This document shows positions 34,691 to 44,544 of a stretch of DNA of 60,985 bases, piece after piece. Every line of letters starts with the position of its first letter. Position 1 is the stretch's first letter. Source of the stretch: Neptunomonas sp. (lineage in GTDB: Bacteria > Pseudomonadota > Gammaproteobacteria > Pseudomonadales > Balneatricaceae); the NCBI RefSeq assembly GCF_016744175.1, contig NZ_JADGEV010000024.1, positions 1-60,985 of the forward strand, in the 5' to 3' direction. The notes under the pieces were generated by a model. It was given only the letters and a program-made list of their open reading frames with translations, searched no databases and was not told the origin of the DNA. Made by a program: the position numbers and the translations under genes.

Positions 34691-35761
34691 TTACTTGTTA
34701 TTGTTTGGCATTAAATTGCATTGACTCAGAATTTCTTGCCAGGCATCGGTGTGTTTGTTGCGTGCGTTGATATATCGATTCCAAATACTTTCATTAGAAT
34801 CCCTTAAAAACACTTGAGATACATAGGGCGCCACTTGTGAAGGAATAGGTAAAAATTTTAGCGTTTGTTCATGAATACCAAACCACTGTTCACCAATGAA
34901 GTGTACATTAGCCAAATAGGGCTGTAGCTGGCGTGCATAGTATTCAGTGAAGACGTTTTTTAATATATTTGCTTTAGGGTTTGTCATGCCTTGAAAACAT
35001 AGTGGTCTTCGCATGAGTCTAGCGTTTATTAAGTCGGCGGCTCTATTTAGTGTGGACTCTAATAGCAAAAGGGACTTTAGCAACGGAGTACCAAGCGGGT
35101 CGTGATATAGAGCTGCATAGCTCTCTTCTAGCTTCTTTAAAGAGTGTGAGTCGGGAGGGATCTGTTTGCCTAGCGTCATTTCAGTGACTGAAAAAAGCTT
35201 ACGCATCGCTCTAAAATAGTTGCTATGATTTTTTTTATTTAAAGAAAGAGGCGAAAGATTTAAGGCAAGTGAGGCTTCTATTTCTTGTCCGGTATAGAGA
35301 GCGTTCCAAAAAACTGCAGGTAAATTTTGTTCTTTTATTTCGTATATAGCAAAAATACGTAGTTTGGATTTTTGGGATAGGCTGTCGTCTTTCTCAATGC
35401 TTGGTAAGCAGCGTTTAAGTAGAGTGTGAAATTGTATTTCGTAACTAAGCCGTTGAGAGGGAGGTGCTACTGCTCCGAGTGAGCTATTTCTAGCGGCGAT
35501 CAGTGAAAGCAGATTGCATCTGCCTAAATCTAGAACATCAAACATGCCTTCTTTGATGGTTGTGATTTCACGGTAGCGAAGCCGTTGAGGGGGTAAGGCC
35601 GGTAATGAAGAAGTCAGTATAGGTTCTTCTATTTTCTCGCCTAATACATTCTCTATACGCTGGATATAGTCGTTTGTCAGCTGTTGTTCGGGCGTTTCAT
35701 TACTGCAGCCCATGACGAGAAGCAAAATAGCACAGTAGAGGTATGTGCTAAATACATGCAT
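34691..35761 (-). CDS. DUF3080 family lipoprotein
   Basis: The 356-residue protein begins with a signal peptide ending in a lipobox (LVMGC, Cys19), so it is probably a lipoprotein. The rest resembles the DUF3080 family of gammaproteobacteria, with features such as LPPQRLRYREI and the EIKEQNLPAVFWNAL segment. No function is known for the family. Its ATG overlaps the end of the MATE gene by 14 bp, so it is translated as a second cistron. This suggests, but does not show, a link to export or the envelope. Confidence 0.75.
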   Translation of the reverse strand: MHVFSTYLYCAILLLVMGCSNETPEQQLTNDYIQRIENVLGEKIEEPILTSSLPALPPQRLRYREITTIKEGMFDVLDLGRCNLLSLIAARNSSLGAVAPPSQRLSYEIQFHTLLKRCLPSIEKDDSLSQKSKLRIFAIYEIKEQNLPAVFWNALYTGQEIEASLALNLSPLSLNKKNHSNYFRAMRKLFSVTEMTLGKQIPPDSHSLKKLEESYAALYHDPLGTPLLKSLLLLESTLNRAADLINARLMRRPLCFQGMTNPKANILKNVFTEYYARQLQPYLANVHFIGEQWFGIHEQTLKFLPIPSQVAPYVSQVFLRDSNESIWNRYINARNKHTDAWQEILSQCNLMPNNNK

Positions 35762-37097
35762 GTTTAGCGACCCGTCGTAACCTTATCATTAATAATATGG
35801 CTGAGACGGAGAGACCTATTACAAGTCCATACCAAAAGCCTGCAGCGCCCATTGCGGGTAAAATAATATCGGTTAAGCTAAGTACATAGCCAAGTGGAAG
35901 GCCTATTACCCAATAGGCAATGAAAACGATAACGAGAGGGATAGTGGTGTCTTTGTAGCCACGTAATGCTCCCGCAGCTGTTACTTGAAGCGCGTCAGAT
36001 ATTTCAAAGAGAGCGGCGATTAGTAGTAAGCTTGCCGCGAGTTCAATGAGATATTGTTCTGTTGTAAATATTTGGGCAATGTGGGTGGCAAGAAGCCAGA
36101 TGACGACACTAGTAAGTAGAGCAATACTGGTAGTAACTAATATGCCAGCCTTTGCGCTAAACCACGCTTCCTTCGGTTTTTTGGCTCCTGTTAGCTGACC
36201 TATTCTTATCGTGCAAGCCATGGCGATACTCAAAGGGATCATGAATATTAAACCAGAAAAAGTCATTGTGATTTGATGAGCTGCAACAACGAGCGTACCT
36301 AAAGGAGCAAGCAAAAGCGCAATAACAGAAAACATGCTAGTTTCAATTAAAATAGCAAAGCCCATTGGGATGCCGAGTTTTAAATAATTAAATAAAGCGT
36401 GGAAATCTATCCAGCAAGGTTCGGTTTCTTCAGGTAGTTTTAGTTGCGGATTACGTTTTATTGCTGTGGTGCCGAGCGCAAGCATTACCCACATTACTAA
36501 TGCGCTGGCCCAGCCGCATCCTGCAGCCCCTAACTCTGGAAAGCCCATTTTACCAAAGACAAATATATAGTTAAGAGGAATATTAAGTAATAAAGCAAGA
36601 AATGCGATGCGCATTGCTGGACGGGTTTTGCCCAATCCCTCGAAATAACTTCTTAACAGCTGATAGAGTAAAAGTGCTGGAAAGCCCCACGAAATAGCGT
36701 GTAGATATTCTTTTGTTTTGGTAGCTAAAGACGGCTCAACCCTCATGAAGTCGAGAATCCATGTCGTGGAATTCAATATGAGTACGCTGAGTATACCCAG
36801 AGCAAGAGCAACCCAAAGCCCTTGTCTGAAAATGCTGAGAACCCCATGTGTTGTCTGTGATCCGGATGCAAAAGCAACTAAAGGCGTTGTTGCCATGAGA
36901 ATACCCGTAGCGGCGAGGTAAATAGGTAGCCATATACTTGAACCTAGGGCGACGGCTGCTAAGTCGAGGGTGCTGTATTGTCCGGCTATTAGTGTGTCGA
37001 CAAAGCCCATGGAGGCTTGTGCTAATTGCGTGAGCATAATAGGGAAGCCAAGAGCAAGAAGGATTTTAACTTCCTTCCAAGTGCGGTGTTGCGTCAC
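35748..37097 (-). CDS. MATE family multidrug efflux transporter (NorM-like)
   Basis: This is a Na+ or H+ coupled exporter of cationic compounds. The 449-residue protein has 12 predicted membrane helices in two halves and MATE signatures: FPIMLTQLAQASMGFVDTL near the N-terminus, PLNYIFVFGKMGFPELGAAG around residue 175-195, and AAHQITMTFSGLIFM near the middle. It is closest in style to NorM/YeeO-type proteins; the natural substrate is unknown. The lipoprotein gene downstream overlaps its stop. Confidence 0.9.
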   Translation of the reverse strand: MTQHRTWKEVKILLALGFPIMLTQLAQASMGFVDTLIAGQYSTLDLAAVALGSSIWLPIYLAATGILMATTPLVAFASGSQTTHGVLSIFRQGLWVALALGILSVLILNSTTWILDFMRVEPSLATKTKEYLHAISWGFPALLLYQLLRSYFEGLGKTRPAMRIAFLALLLNIPLNYIFVFGKMGFPELGAAGCGWASALVMWVMLALGTTAIKRNPQLKLPEETEPCWIDFHALFNYLKLGIPMGFAILIETSMFSVIALLLAPLGTLVVAAHQITMTFSGLIFMIPLSIAMACTIRIGQLTGAKKPKEAWFSAKAGILVTTSIALLTSVVIWLLATHIAQIFTTEQYLIELAASLLLIAALFEISDALQVTAAGALRGYKDTTIPLVIVFIAYWVIGLPLGYVLSLTDIILPAMGAAGFWYGLVIGLSVSAILLMIRLRRVAKHACI

Positions 37098-37165
37098 AGA
37101 TTGGTTCTCTTAAAGAATGAGTGTAGTGCTATTGGTTTCGAGTAAAACGTATAACTCGTAGAAAG

Positions 37166-37195
37166 CAAAAAGCCTCTGCAATACAGAGGCTTTTA
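37166..37195 (-). terminator. Terminator of phaC
   Basis: The stem AGCCTCTG / CAGAGGCT pairs perfectly around a 5-nt loop and is followed on the minus strand by TTTTTG. It lies about 30 bp past the phaC stop and upstream of the MATE gene. Confidence 0.85.
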
Positions 37196-37223
37196 ATGTT
37201 ACAGATTATTGTTCTAAAAATCG

Positions 37224-38966
37224 TTAGTCGATACGCACTGTTACGAAACGGCCTGGAGCTGCTTCAATCGCTTTGTTGTCTGCGTTTCCATAATCTGCAG
37301 GAGCGGCAACCTTTTTACCGCCACGTTTTTTCTGCCACTCGGACCAGTTTGGCCACCAAGAGCCTTCAACGCGTTCAGCTGTTTCTAGCCAATGATCAGA
37401 TCCTTTTCCTTGCTCGCCTTTGACCCAGTAGTTACGACGGTTTTTAGAAGCAGGGTTAATAACCCCGGCAACATGACCGCTGCCACCGAGAACAAACTCC
37501 ACATTATTGAAGTTTTCTGCGCCTGTGAAAGTGCCTTTCCATGGAGCAATATGATCATCAATAGTCGACAAGAAGTAGCACGGAATTTTAATGCGGCCCA
37601 AATCAATTGGAGATCCGCACATGGTCAGAGCATCTTTCTCAACAAGTTTATTTTCTAGGTACATGTTGTTGATGTAATAAGTGTACATCTCAGCTGGCAG
37701 GTTAGTAGAATCGCCATTCCAGTATAGGATATCAAATGGAGGCGGTGTCTGGCCTTTCAGATAGTTGTTAACAACATATGACCAAATAAGGTCATTAGAG
37801 CGAAGCATGTTGAAAGAGGTTGCTAGTTCTTTGCCCGATAGGTAGCCCTGATTGTTCACCTTGTCTTCTAGTTTTTTGACCTGCTGTTCATCAAGGAACA
37901 CGCAAAGATCGCCTGGATCTCTGAAATCAGTTAGCGTAGTCAAGAACGTTGCCGATGCAACACTGGCGTCTTTACGGTGCGCTAATACTGCCAAGGCTGA
38001 TGCAAGCAGAGTTCCGCCTATACACCAAGCGACGGCATTGACTTTAGGAGATGCTGTGATCTCTTTAACCTTGTCAATTGCAGTGATGACACCTTTGCCA
38101 ACGTAATCGTCCCAGCTGATATCGCCTTGCTCAATACTTGGATTAATCCAAGAAACTAAGAAAACAGTTTGGCCTTCATCAACGCAGTATTTAACGTAAG
38201 AGTTGTGTTCTTGGAGATCCAGAATATAAAACTTATTAATACATGGAGGCACAATTAGAGTTGGCTTTTCATAAACCTGCTCTGTTGATGGCTTGTATTG
38301 AATAAGCTGGAACATATCATTTTCAAAAACAACAGCTCCTTTTGACGTGGCAATGTTTTCGCCAAGCACAAAAGCGCTTTCATCTGTCATCGAGATACGA
38401 CCTTTCTCGATATCGCCCAATAGATTTTGCAAACCATCTACTAAGCTTTTACCTTTGGTTTCTAAGGCTTGCTGTAGTACTTCAGGGTTGGTGATTGCAA
38501 AATTAGTAGGAGACATAGCATCGATGTACTGTTGAGTATAAAACTCAAGCTTACGTTGCTCTGTATCTGACAAGTTGGCATTTGAAGCCATGTTCTGAAG
38601 CATTCCAGAACCCAAAAGGTAAGATTGCTTTATATAACTAAAAACTGGGTTTTGAGACCACTCTTCCGCATTGAAACGACGATCACCTTGCACCGGTGCA
38701 GCAACAGGTTTTACATCGCTTTGGCCTGTTAACAGATTTTTCCAGAGGTTCATTTGAGCCTGCTGGTAATCTGTAATCGCTTTGATCCAGACAGTCGGGT
38801 CTTCTAGAGAGCGAGTGGCTAGTTCTGACCAAGATTGAGTGAACTGGCTAAATACATCATCTCCACCCGCGCTAGTGTAGTTTTCGAGGAGCTTTTGGGT
38901 TTCCTGGTTAACGTAGTTGATGAACTCTTGAGGGTTCGTAAGCTTGTCGTTACTATTTTTTTCCAT
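37224..38966 (-). CDS. phaC: Class I polyhydroxyalkanoate synthase
   Basis: PhaC polymerises 3-hydroxyacyl-CoA into PHA storage granules. The 580-residue protein has the class I size and layout: an N-terminal domain, then an alpha/beta-hydrolase catalytic domain with nucleophile Cys315 in AWCIGGTLLAS. The catalytic Asp lies in STIDDHIAPW and the His in GGSGHVAGV. The lipase-like box has Ala where class I enzymes usually have Gly before the aromatic residue (GFCVGG type). No phaA, phaB or phasin gene is adjacent. A 16-bp palindrome lies upstream. Confidence 0.94.
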   Translation of the reverse strand: MEKNSNDKLTNPQEFINYVNQETQKLLENYTSAGGDDVFSQFTQSWSELATRSLEDPTVWIKAITDYQQAQMNLWKNLLTGQSDVKPVAAPVQGDRRFNAEEWSQNPVFSYIKQSYLLGSGMLQNMASNANLSDTEQRKLEFYTQQYIDAMSPTNFAITNPEVLQQALETKGKSLVDGLQNLLGDIEKGRISMTDESAFVLGENIATSKGAVVFENDMFQLIQYKPSTEQVYEKPTLIVPPCINKFYILDLQEHNSYVKYCVDEGQTVFLVSWINPSIEQGDISWDDYVGKGVITAIDKVKEITASPKVNAVAWCIGGTLLASALAVLAHRKDASVASATFLTTLTDFRDPGDLCVFLDEQQVKKLEDKVNNQGYLSGKELATSFNMLRSNDLIWSYVVNNYLKGQTPPPFDILYWNGDSTNLPAEMYTYYINNMYLENKLVEKDALTMCGSPIDLGRIKIPCYFLSTIDDHIAPWKGTFTGAENFNNVEFVLGGSGHVAGVINPASKNRRNYWVKGEQGKGSDHWLETAERVEGSWWPNWSEWQKKRGGKKVAAPADYGNADNKAIEAAPGRFVTVRID

Positions 38967-39068
38967 GAAACTACCTTATTTTGCTGAAATCTGGTTGCTG
39001 CCCGGCTAATACCTAGGTATCGATTTGACGTTATTCAGATTAGAGTTAACAGTTTACGATTATCGATT

Positions 39069-39084
39069 CTGAACTTAAGTTCAG
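39069..39084. promoter_or_regulatory. 16-bp perfect palindrome upstream of phaC
   Basis: CTGAACTTAAGTTCAG is a perfect palindrome about 100 bp upstream of the phaC ATG and 45 bp past the end of the chemotaxis transducer gene. Its size and symmetry suit a TetR- or GntR-type operator; the regulator is not identifiable here. Confidence 0.45.
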
Positions 39085-39129
39085 CATATCCTTGCCGCTG
39101 CGAGGCTTGCAAGTGATGATGATAGAACT

Positions 39130-40632
39130 TTAGCCTTGTTTTTGGTTATGATGCTCATCAACCATACCGTCAATATATTGCAAAACCTTGTCACTTGCAT
39201 TTTCTGCGCGCTGCATTGAGTCAGTTATTTCTTTTCTGATCGATGGGTTATTCCCCCAGTCAGCGTCGCGCAGTGCCACAGCATTTTGTATTGCAAGGTG
39301 AACCGCTTCATGAGGAGCTTCAAGTTTTGCATAGGCTGTCGTATTGCTAAAGAGCTCCGCACCAGGTCCCTTATAGTACCATTTTCCTAAGCGGCAGTTA
39401 TGGTGGCTTACCGATGTTGCTTCGATTTCGTTGGTACGATCCATTGATCCATCAAGTGCGATATAACCGTTTTGTTTAAAAATAACATGATCGGCTTTAA
39501 CTAAGGAACCAAATGCTTGGCTTCTTGCATGGGTTATAGCCCGCAGTGTTTCGTCGGCGCCTATTGCAAACCCGTCGAACTGTGTCTGGAACTCAGCGAC
39601 GATACCATTCACGTCTGCTGCCATCTTATTCGAGCTTTCTGCTTGCTCAATCATTTCGTTAACGTGAAGACTGAAATCTGAAATAGTGGACGTTACTTCG
39701 ATAGCAGCTTCTTTAGTGCGGCGAGAGAGCGCTTTTACTTCATCGGCAACCACTGCAAACCCGCGTCCTTGTTCTCCGGCTCTCGCCGCTTCAATAGCGG
39801 CATTCAGAGCGAGTAAATTTGTTTGGTCTGCAATGTCCGTGATAATAGATAAAGAGTCAGTGATTTTGGCGCTATCTTCTCCTAATTTACTAACGTTAGT
39901 TGCAATAGAGTTAATAGTGGAAGAAATATTATCAAGTGCAGTGATCATTTGACTTACAGATTGCTGGCTTTGTTTAGCGGCTGTTCCGTTGTCTTGAACG
40001 ATTGATTCCACTTTTATCATATCTTCGCTGATCTGTAATAGATCATTTTGGGTTTGGCGTAAATTGGTGATTAAGTGCTTCCCATTGAGGGAATGGAGTT
40101 CTGAGTGTAGTGCGTTTGCTGCGACTGTTTCATTACCCTTTTTCATTTCTATAAGAGCAAAATTGATATTCTTTAGCGACTGTTTTAGAAGGCCGGGTAG
40201 CCCTTGATGGAGTGCAGGTCTGTCGTACTCGCCTCTGGCTACATGCGTGAAACATGAGTCAACTTCTTTAAAGTAAGATTCCACTTTATCGAGGAAGTCA
40301 TTGACTTCCCATGCTATTTTACCAACTTCGCCTAGTTTTTTTGTGCGCGTTATTCGTGCATCAAACTCCCCACGGTTTGCTTTCTCCAGTGTTTGATGTA
40401 TTTGTTGCAAGGCATGAAATACATAACCGGTGTTTACCAGTAGTCGATAAACTATGTAGCTGGTTAGTAAGGGAGGAATTAGCCAAATCGCATTAATTTC
40501 ATAAGCATAAGTAATATAGAAGGAGCTGATAAGTGAAATGCCAATAAAGCTATAGCAGTAAGTTTTAATTCTGGCATCTAAAAATGGAGCTCCAGCGCTG
40601 ACACCCGATTGCTGAGGATTACGTATACTCAT
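39130..40632 (-). CDS. Methyl-accepting chemotaxis transducer with C-terminal CZB domain (CetA-like)
   Basis: The 500-residue transducer has two closely spaced N-terminal membrane helices (about 27-66) with almost no periplasmic domain, then a HAMP-like region. The MCP signalling domain carries the invariant hairpin tip ([20 protein letters not shown]). A C-terminal CZB zinc-binding domain (about 385-495) has the [10 protein letters not shown] core and flanking histidines. Lacking a sensor of its own, it resembles CetA of Campylobacter, the transducer half of a split Aer. The PAS partner is encoded just upstream with a 4-bp overlap. CZB domains sense zinc or oxidants such as HOCl in other MCPs. 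Confidence 0.88.
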   Translation of the reverse strand: MSIRNPQQSGVSAGAPFLDARIKTYCYSFIGISLISSFYITYAYEINAIWLIPPLLTSYIVYRLLVNTGYVFHALQQIHQTLEKANRGEFDARITRTKKLGEVGKIAWEVNDFLDKVESYFKEVDSCFTHVARGEYDRPALHQGLPGLLKQSLKNINFALIEMKKGNETVAANALHSELHSLNGKHLITNLRQTQNDLLQISEDMIKVESIVQDNGTAAKQSQQSVSQMITALDNISSTINSIATNVSKLGEDSAKITDSLSIITDIADQTNLLALNAAIEAARAGEQGRGFAVVADEVKALSRRTKEAAIEVTSTISDFSLHVNEMIEQAESSNKMAADVNGIVAEFQTQFDGFAIGADETLRAITHARSQAFGSLVKADHVIFKQNGYIALDGSMDRTNEIEATSVSHHNCRLGKWYYKGPGAELFSNTTAYAKLEAPHEAVHLAIQNAVALRDADWGNNPSIRKEITDSMQRAENASDKVLQYIDGMVDEHHNQKQG

Positions 40633-41168
40633 GTTTGCTCCTCCATATCATTCAGGCTCAGCATTAAATGAGAGTATGTAGTGTTCAGTGATAATAGTGT
40701 TTCGTTCAGGTAGGCTTGTGAAGCTGCCATCGCCTCTTTTGTGGAGCTGCTTTTCTCTATTTCTAGCATTTTTTTATAAATTGGTATAATCGTATTAATT
40801 GCGCGGCGTGAGGGTTTTCTTCGAACAGAATAGTAACCTCGTAATTGTCCGTTTCCGTCATAGTCATGGGTGATATTAGCGAATACCCAATAGTAGCTGC
40901 CGTCTTTACATAAATTTTTCACATAAGCAAAAAATTCGTCTCCTTGTTCTAAAGTGTCCCATAGAAGCTTAAATGCGCCTCTTGGCATGTCTGGATGGCG
41001 AATAATGTTGTGTTGTTTGCCTAATAATTGAGATTCTGGATACCCTGAAATACTCATAAAGGTGCGGTTTACATAGGTGACGATGCCTTTTTTATCCGTT
41101 TTGCTGACAATAAACTCATTTTCAGTGAGTGAAACTTCATGATCGATAGGTGTTATTTTGGGCTTCAT
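40629..41168 (-). CDS. PAS domain redox sensor (Aer/CetB-like)
   Basis: The 179-residue soluble protein has one PAS domain (about 15-125), closest in pattern to the FAD-PAS of Aer. It keeps the R-H-x-D motif (IIRHPDMP) and the downstream Trp (LLWDTL) that contact FAD in E. coli Aer, as well as KNGxYYWV-type residues. A helical tail (about 130-179) probably contacts the transducer. It overlaps the MCP gene by 4 bp, so sensor and transducer are separate but coupled, as in CetB/CetA. The likely function is energy or oxygen taxis. Confidence 0.87.
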   Translation of the reverse strand: MKPKITPIDHEVSLTENEFIVSKTDKKGIVTYVNRTFMSISGYPESQLLGKQHNIIRHPDMPRGAFKLLWDTLEQGDEFFAYVKNLCKDGSYYWVFANITHDYDGNGQLRGYYSVRRKPSRRAINTIIPIYKKMLEIEKSSSTKEAMAASQAYLNETLLSLNTTYSHLMLSLNDMEEQT

Positions 41169-41297
41169 AGACAGCGTCTCTATAAAGAAGTTGATTAAAT
41201 GTTCATTTACTTAGGATATTTAAGATCCTCATTAGGGTTTATGTTAGCAGAGATGCCATAATCTGCATGAAAAACCATAAAGACCTTGGTATATATT

Positions 41298-41540
41298 ATG
41301 ATGCAAAAATTTGTTTTTTTTACGACAACAGGCTGCCATTTGTGTGAGTTAGCAGAGGCTTTACTTGTCACAAATCTGAACCCGGAGCAACATCAAGTAG
41401 ATGTTATTGATATTGCTTATAATGACCAATTACTTGGATGCTATGGTGAAAAGATTCCCGTCATAAAAAATGAAGATACCAGCGAAGAATTGTTTTGGCC
41501 CTTTGATGCAGAGAAGCTAGTAAAGTTTGTGTCCTTATAG
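41298..41540 (+). CDS. Glutaredoxin-like protein (DUF836 type)
   Basis: The 80-residue protein has a glutaredoxin-like fold with CHLC near the N-terminus (FTTTGCHLCELAEALL), a cis-Pro segment GEKIPVIKN, and the short form typical of the DUF836/glutaredoxin-like family. The role is thiol-disulfide exchange with unknown partners. The tandem ATGs at 41298 and 41301 are preferred over an in-frame TTG at 41286; none has a strong ribosome site. It is divergent from the PAS gene and convergent with tatD with a 16-bp gap. Confidence 0.8.
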   Translation: MMQKFVFFTTTGCHLCELAEALLVTNLNPEQHQVDVIDIAYNDQLLGCYGEKIPVIKNEDTSEELFWPFDAEKLVKFVSL

Positions 41541-41556
41541 GAATGTGTCTTGCTAT

Positions 41557-42345
41557 TCAGATCCCGAAAAGCCGGCGGGTATTTGTGACCGTTTGCGCTG
41601 AAAGTTCATCGAGAGATACATTACGTAGTTTTGCAATTGTTGATGCGACGTGTTGAAGGTAGGCGGGTTCGTTTCGACCTTTTTTTGCTTTAAAAGGCAA
41701 ATCCCTAGGTAATAAATAGGGTGCGTCAGTTTCAATTAAAAGTTTGTCACTAGGTATTTCTTTTACTAGAGACTGCAGCTCCAGCCCTCGGCGTTCATCA
41801 CAGATCCATCCAGTAATACCAATAAATAGCCCTAAATCTAGATAATTAAAGAGAGCTTTTTTATTGCCTGTGAAACAATGTAATACTGCGCCTTCAAGTT
41901 GTTGCATTGCTGGCGTAAGTAAGCTTATTTGTTTTGATGTGGCTTCTCTATCGTGAAGGAATAGTGGAAGCTTGGTTTTCTGAGCTAGTTCAATGTGGCT
42001 TTCGAAGGAGCGTATTTGTTCTTCGGGCGTTGAGAAGTTGCGATTAAAATCAAGCCCGGTTTCTCCAATAGCAACAACACAAGGTTGTTGGCTAAGTATA
42101 TAGAGCTGATCGAGCATCGAGTCAGTCAGTACTGATGCGCCGTGAGGATGAACCCCCACAGTGGAATATAAATATTCTGAGTGATGCTTACATAAATCTG
42201 CAGCTTTTAGTGATGACTCTAAAGATGTTCCAGTTAACAGCATTGCACGTATCTGCGAGTCTTTCGCTCGCTGAATAACCTCCTCTGTATCGTTACGAAA
42301 ACGCTTGTCAGTAAGGTTAACACCAATATCTATCAGTTCAGCCAT
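41557..42345 (-). CDS. tatD: TatD family metal-dependent deoxyribonuclease
   Basis: TatD is a TIM-barrel metal-dependent 3'-5' exonuclease linked to DNA repair. The 262-residue protein aligns by eye with E. coli TatD: IDIGVNLTDKRF at the start, GVHPH, IGETGLDFNRNFSTPEEQ, LHDREA, LHCFTG, GWICDERRGLEL and IETDAPYLLPRDL. All metal ligand segments are present. It lies 6 bp downstream of slt, so the two form an operon. Confidence 0.94.
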   Translation of the reverse strand: MAELIDIGVNLTDKRFRNDTEEVIQRAKDSQIRAMLLTGTSLESSLKAADLCKHHSEYLYSTVGVHPHGASVLTDSMLDQLYILSQQPCVVAIGETGLDFNRNFSTPEEQIRSFESHIELAQKTKLPLFLHDREATSKQISLLTPAMQQLEGAVLHCFTGNKKALFNYLDLGLFIGITGWICDERRGLELQSLVKEIPSDKLLIETDAPYLLPRDLPFKAKKGRNEPAYLQHVASTIAKLRNVSLDELSAQTVTNTRRLFGI

Positions 42346-42350
42346 AGTAG

Positions 42351-44327
42351 TTATAACGTAGGGCCGCTATTATTTTTTTCATCTTGATTTAGTGCAAGCA
42401 AATCAGATTCTTGCTTACTGAATAAGCTAGCTTTTTTGGAAGCCATTACGTCATAAATGACACTGAATGCTAAAACATTTTGCACATAGTTACGTGTTTC
42501 ATCAAATGGGATAGTTTCAATCCACACGTCCAAAGGAACATTTCCGCGTGCTTTTAGCCATTTTTTAACACGATGTGGGCCTGCATTGTAAGCTGCTGTT
42601 GCATATACACGATTTCCTTTGAATGTCCCCAGGACCTCTGCAAGATACGCTGTACCCAATGAGATATTGGTACGAGGGGTGAATAGCTGATTAACGCCGT
42701 TGTATTTAATATCATATCTTTTGGCAGTCATCTTTGCAGTGGCGGGCATTAATTGCATTAGTCCGCGAGCGCCCACTCTAGAGCGTGCGGTCTGATGCCA
42801 AGCGCTTTCTTGGCGAGCGACAGCGACGGCCCATGTTTGGTATATCCCACGCTTGGCTGATAGCTCCTTAAATAAGGACTGATGAGGGTTCGCAAAGCGG
42901 ATATCCAAATCATCCCAAGCCTTTATTCGTGCAGCACCTCGAATGGCTTGATCATACCAGCCCCAGTCATAAGCAATATGAGCCATAGCCAATTTATCAT
43001 TTTTTGATAGCTGCTTGCTTAAATGATTCCACTCAACACGTGCAGCGTATTGGTAATCAAGCGCCAGTAACTCTTTAATTCTTTTAAAAGCGGGCAGGTT
43101 GCTCACTTTGTTTTTATGAGCCGTTGTGATGCCCGATGGACGATGGTTTAGGTAGAAAGCGTTGTTAGTAATCTCTGATGCGAGAAAACCGTAAAAACTT
43201 CTTTCTTTAGAGATCTCATCATAATTAGGTTTATGGCTTTGAGGGTTTAATCTATGTGTCGTAGATTCCTTCCAGTATGCCCAACGGCCTTCGCTTTGAA
43301 GTTTCTCCGGGAGTTTCTCAATAAGTGCTAATGCACCTTTCCAATCTTGCTTGGCGAGCTTCAAGCGAATACGCCATTCTGTTAGTTTTTCATAAGTAAA
43401 ATTAGGGTCCAGCTTGCCCAGCACCTGTTCGGCATTTTTACGATAGCCTTTGGCGTAGCGCATCCCGAAATATAAATTAGTTTTATCCACTACCTTTTGA
43501 CTAAACATCAACCGATTGCGATCACGGAGCCATAAGTTAGCTGCTTTATTAATGTCCTTGCGTGCAATTTTGCGAATAGCATATGCTGCTACTACGCCAT
43601 GGTGAGGCAGTTTTTCTTTGAGCAACTTGGTATTTTCGATTAAGTCTGGTTTATTTTTCACATCCCAGAAAAGCATGGTTTCTTTAGTATGTGTAGGGTT
43701 GTTTATAAAGCGGGCAAGGTACTTCGCGAGATCAAAGTTTTTGTTTTCAATGGCAAGCCAGAAGCGTTTGCTCGCAATGGAAGATGTTACGTTACCTTGC
43801 TTAATCCATTCTACAAATAAGGCATTACATGCAGAGTCTTGTGAATAACCTACTAGCCATAGTTGTTGTGCTGCAATAAACGCTTGCTTCTTCTGCCCAA
43901 GTTGAAACGTAGCATTAGCTAGCTCGCATCTATAACGTTTACTGTTTATGGGGAATTCGGCATAGGCTTTGTTAAACGATTGCCATTTTTTTTGCCGTAG
44001 TAGTTTATTTAGTCTTACTTTCTGTACATCATCAGCATAGGGTGTTGTTTTGTTCGCTTGAATGAAACTGCTCACAAATGCATCATCAAGCTTTGCAATA
44101 TCTCTTTTAATTTGTCTGGTGTGTAAATAAGGAGCGAGAGGATAATTTTTTAGTTGATCGGTTAGTTTATCCGCTAACGCAGTGTTTTTTTTCTCAAAGG
44201 CTGTTTTGGCTTTTAGATAAAGTTGGCGCTCGGGTGTGCTTGCATAGGCAGAAAAAAAAGGAGAGCTGAAGCCTATAGCTACACCGATGATTGCTACCGC
44301 AGATAACAGTTTTCTTCTTTTTAACAT
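42351..44327 (-). CDS. slt: Soluble lytic murein transglycosylase
   Basis: Slt is a periplasmic enzyme that cleaves peptidoglycan to 1,6-anhydromuramyl products. The 658-residue protein has a signal peptide (about 1-29, ending FFSAYA) and a long superhelical alpha-solenoid (about 30-480). The catalytic SLT domain has its glutamate in ARQESAWH, followed by GARGLMQLMPATA and AAYNAGPHRVKKW. The length is normal for the family. It is upstream of tatD. Confidence 0.93.
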   Translation of the reverse strand: MLKRRKLLSAVAIIGVAIGFSSPFFSAYASTPERQLYLKAKTAFEKKNTALADKLTDQLKNYPLAPYLHTRQIKRDIAKLDDAFVSSFIQANKTTPYADDVQKVRLNKLLRQKKWQSFNKAYAEFPINSKRYRCELANATFQLGQKKQAFIAAQQLWLVGYSQDSACNALFVEWIKQGNVTSSIASKRFWLAIENKNFDLAKYLARFINNPTHTKETMLFWDVKNKPDLIENTKLLKEKLPHHGVVAAYAIRKIARKDINKAANLWLRDRNRLMFSQKVVDKTNLYFGMRYAKGYRKNAEQVLGKLDPNFTYEKLTEWRIRLKLAKQDWKGALALIEKLPEKLQSEGRWAYWKESTTHRLNPQSHKPNYDEISKERSFYGFLASEITNNAFYLNHRPSGITTAHKNKVSNLPAFKRIKELLALDYQYAARVEWNHLSKQLSKNDKLAMAHIAYDWGWYDQAIRGAARIKAWDDLDIRFANPHQSLFKELSAKRGIYQTWAVAVARQESAWHQTARSRVGARGLMQLMPATAKMTAKRYDIKYNGVNQLFTPRTNISLGTAYLAEVLGTFKGNRVYATAAYNAGPHRVKKWLKARGNVPLDVWIETIPFDETRNYVQNVLAFSVIYDVMASKKASLFSKQESDLLALNQDEKNNSGPTL

Positions 44328-44490
44328 GATGCTATGAGCCTACGGTTGAGTCATATGTTTTTTTAAGTGTAAAACAGCTTTTATAAAAAGGGTAATATAT
44401 TGATAAGTTTTTATTTCAGAATAATATAACGTTATAAAAGCGAAACTATGACATATCTGTTTACGTTAAGTTCGTTTTAATTTGTTTTTG

Positions 44491-44523
44491 GGAACACAGC
44501 AGAAGTTACCTCCCGTGTGTTCC
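44491..44523 (-). other. Stem-loop downstream of the dioxygenase gene
   Basis: GGAACACA and TGTGTTCC form a perfect 8-bp stem 22 bp past the dioxygenase stop. On the minus strand it is followed by CCCAAAAAC rather than a T run, so it is a weak candidate terminator or an mRNA-end stabiliser. Confidence 0.4.
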
Positions 44524-44544
44524 GCTTGACATAGGTAAATAGTT

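Noticed and set aside
41213-41229. AGGAT-N7-ATCCT inverted repeat between the PAS and glutaredoxin-like genes
   Set aside because: 5-bp arms in AT-rich DNA are expected by chance; no second copy or linked regulator was seen.
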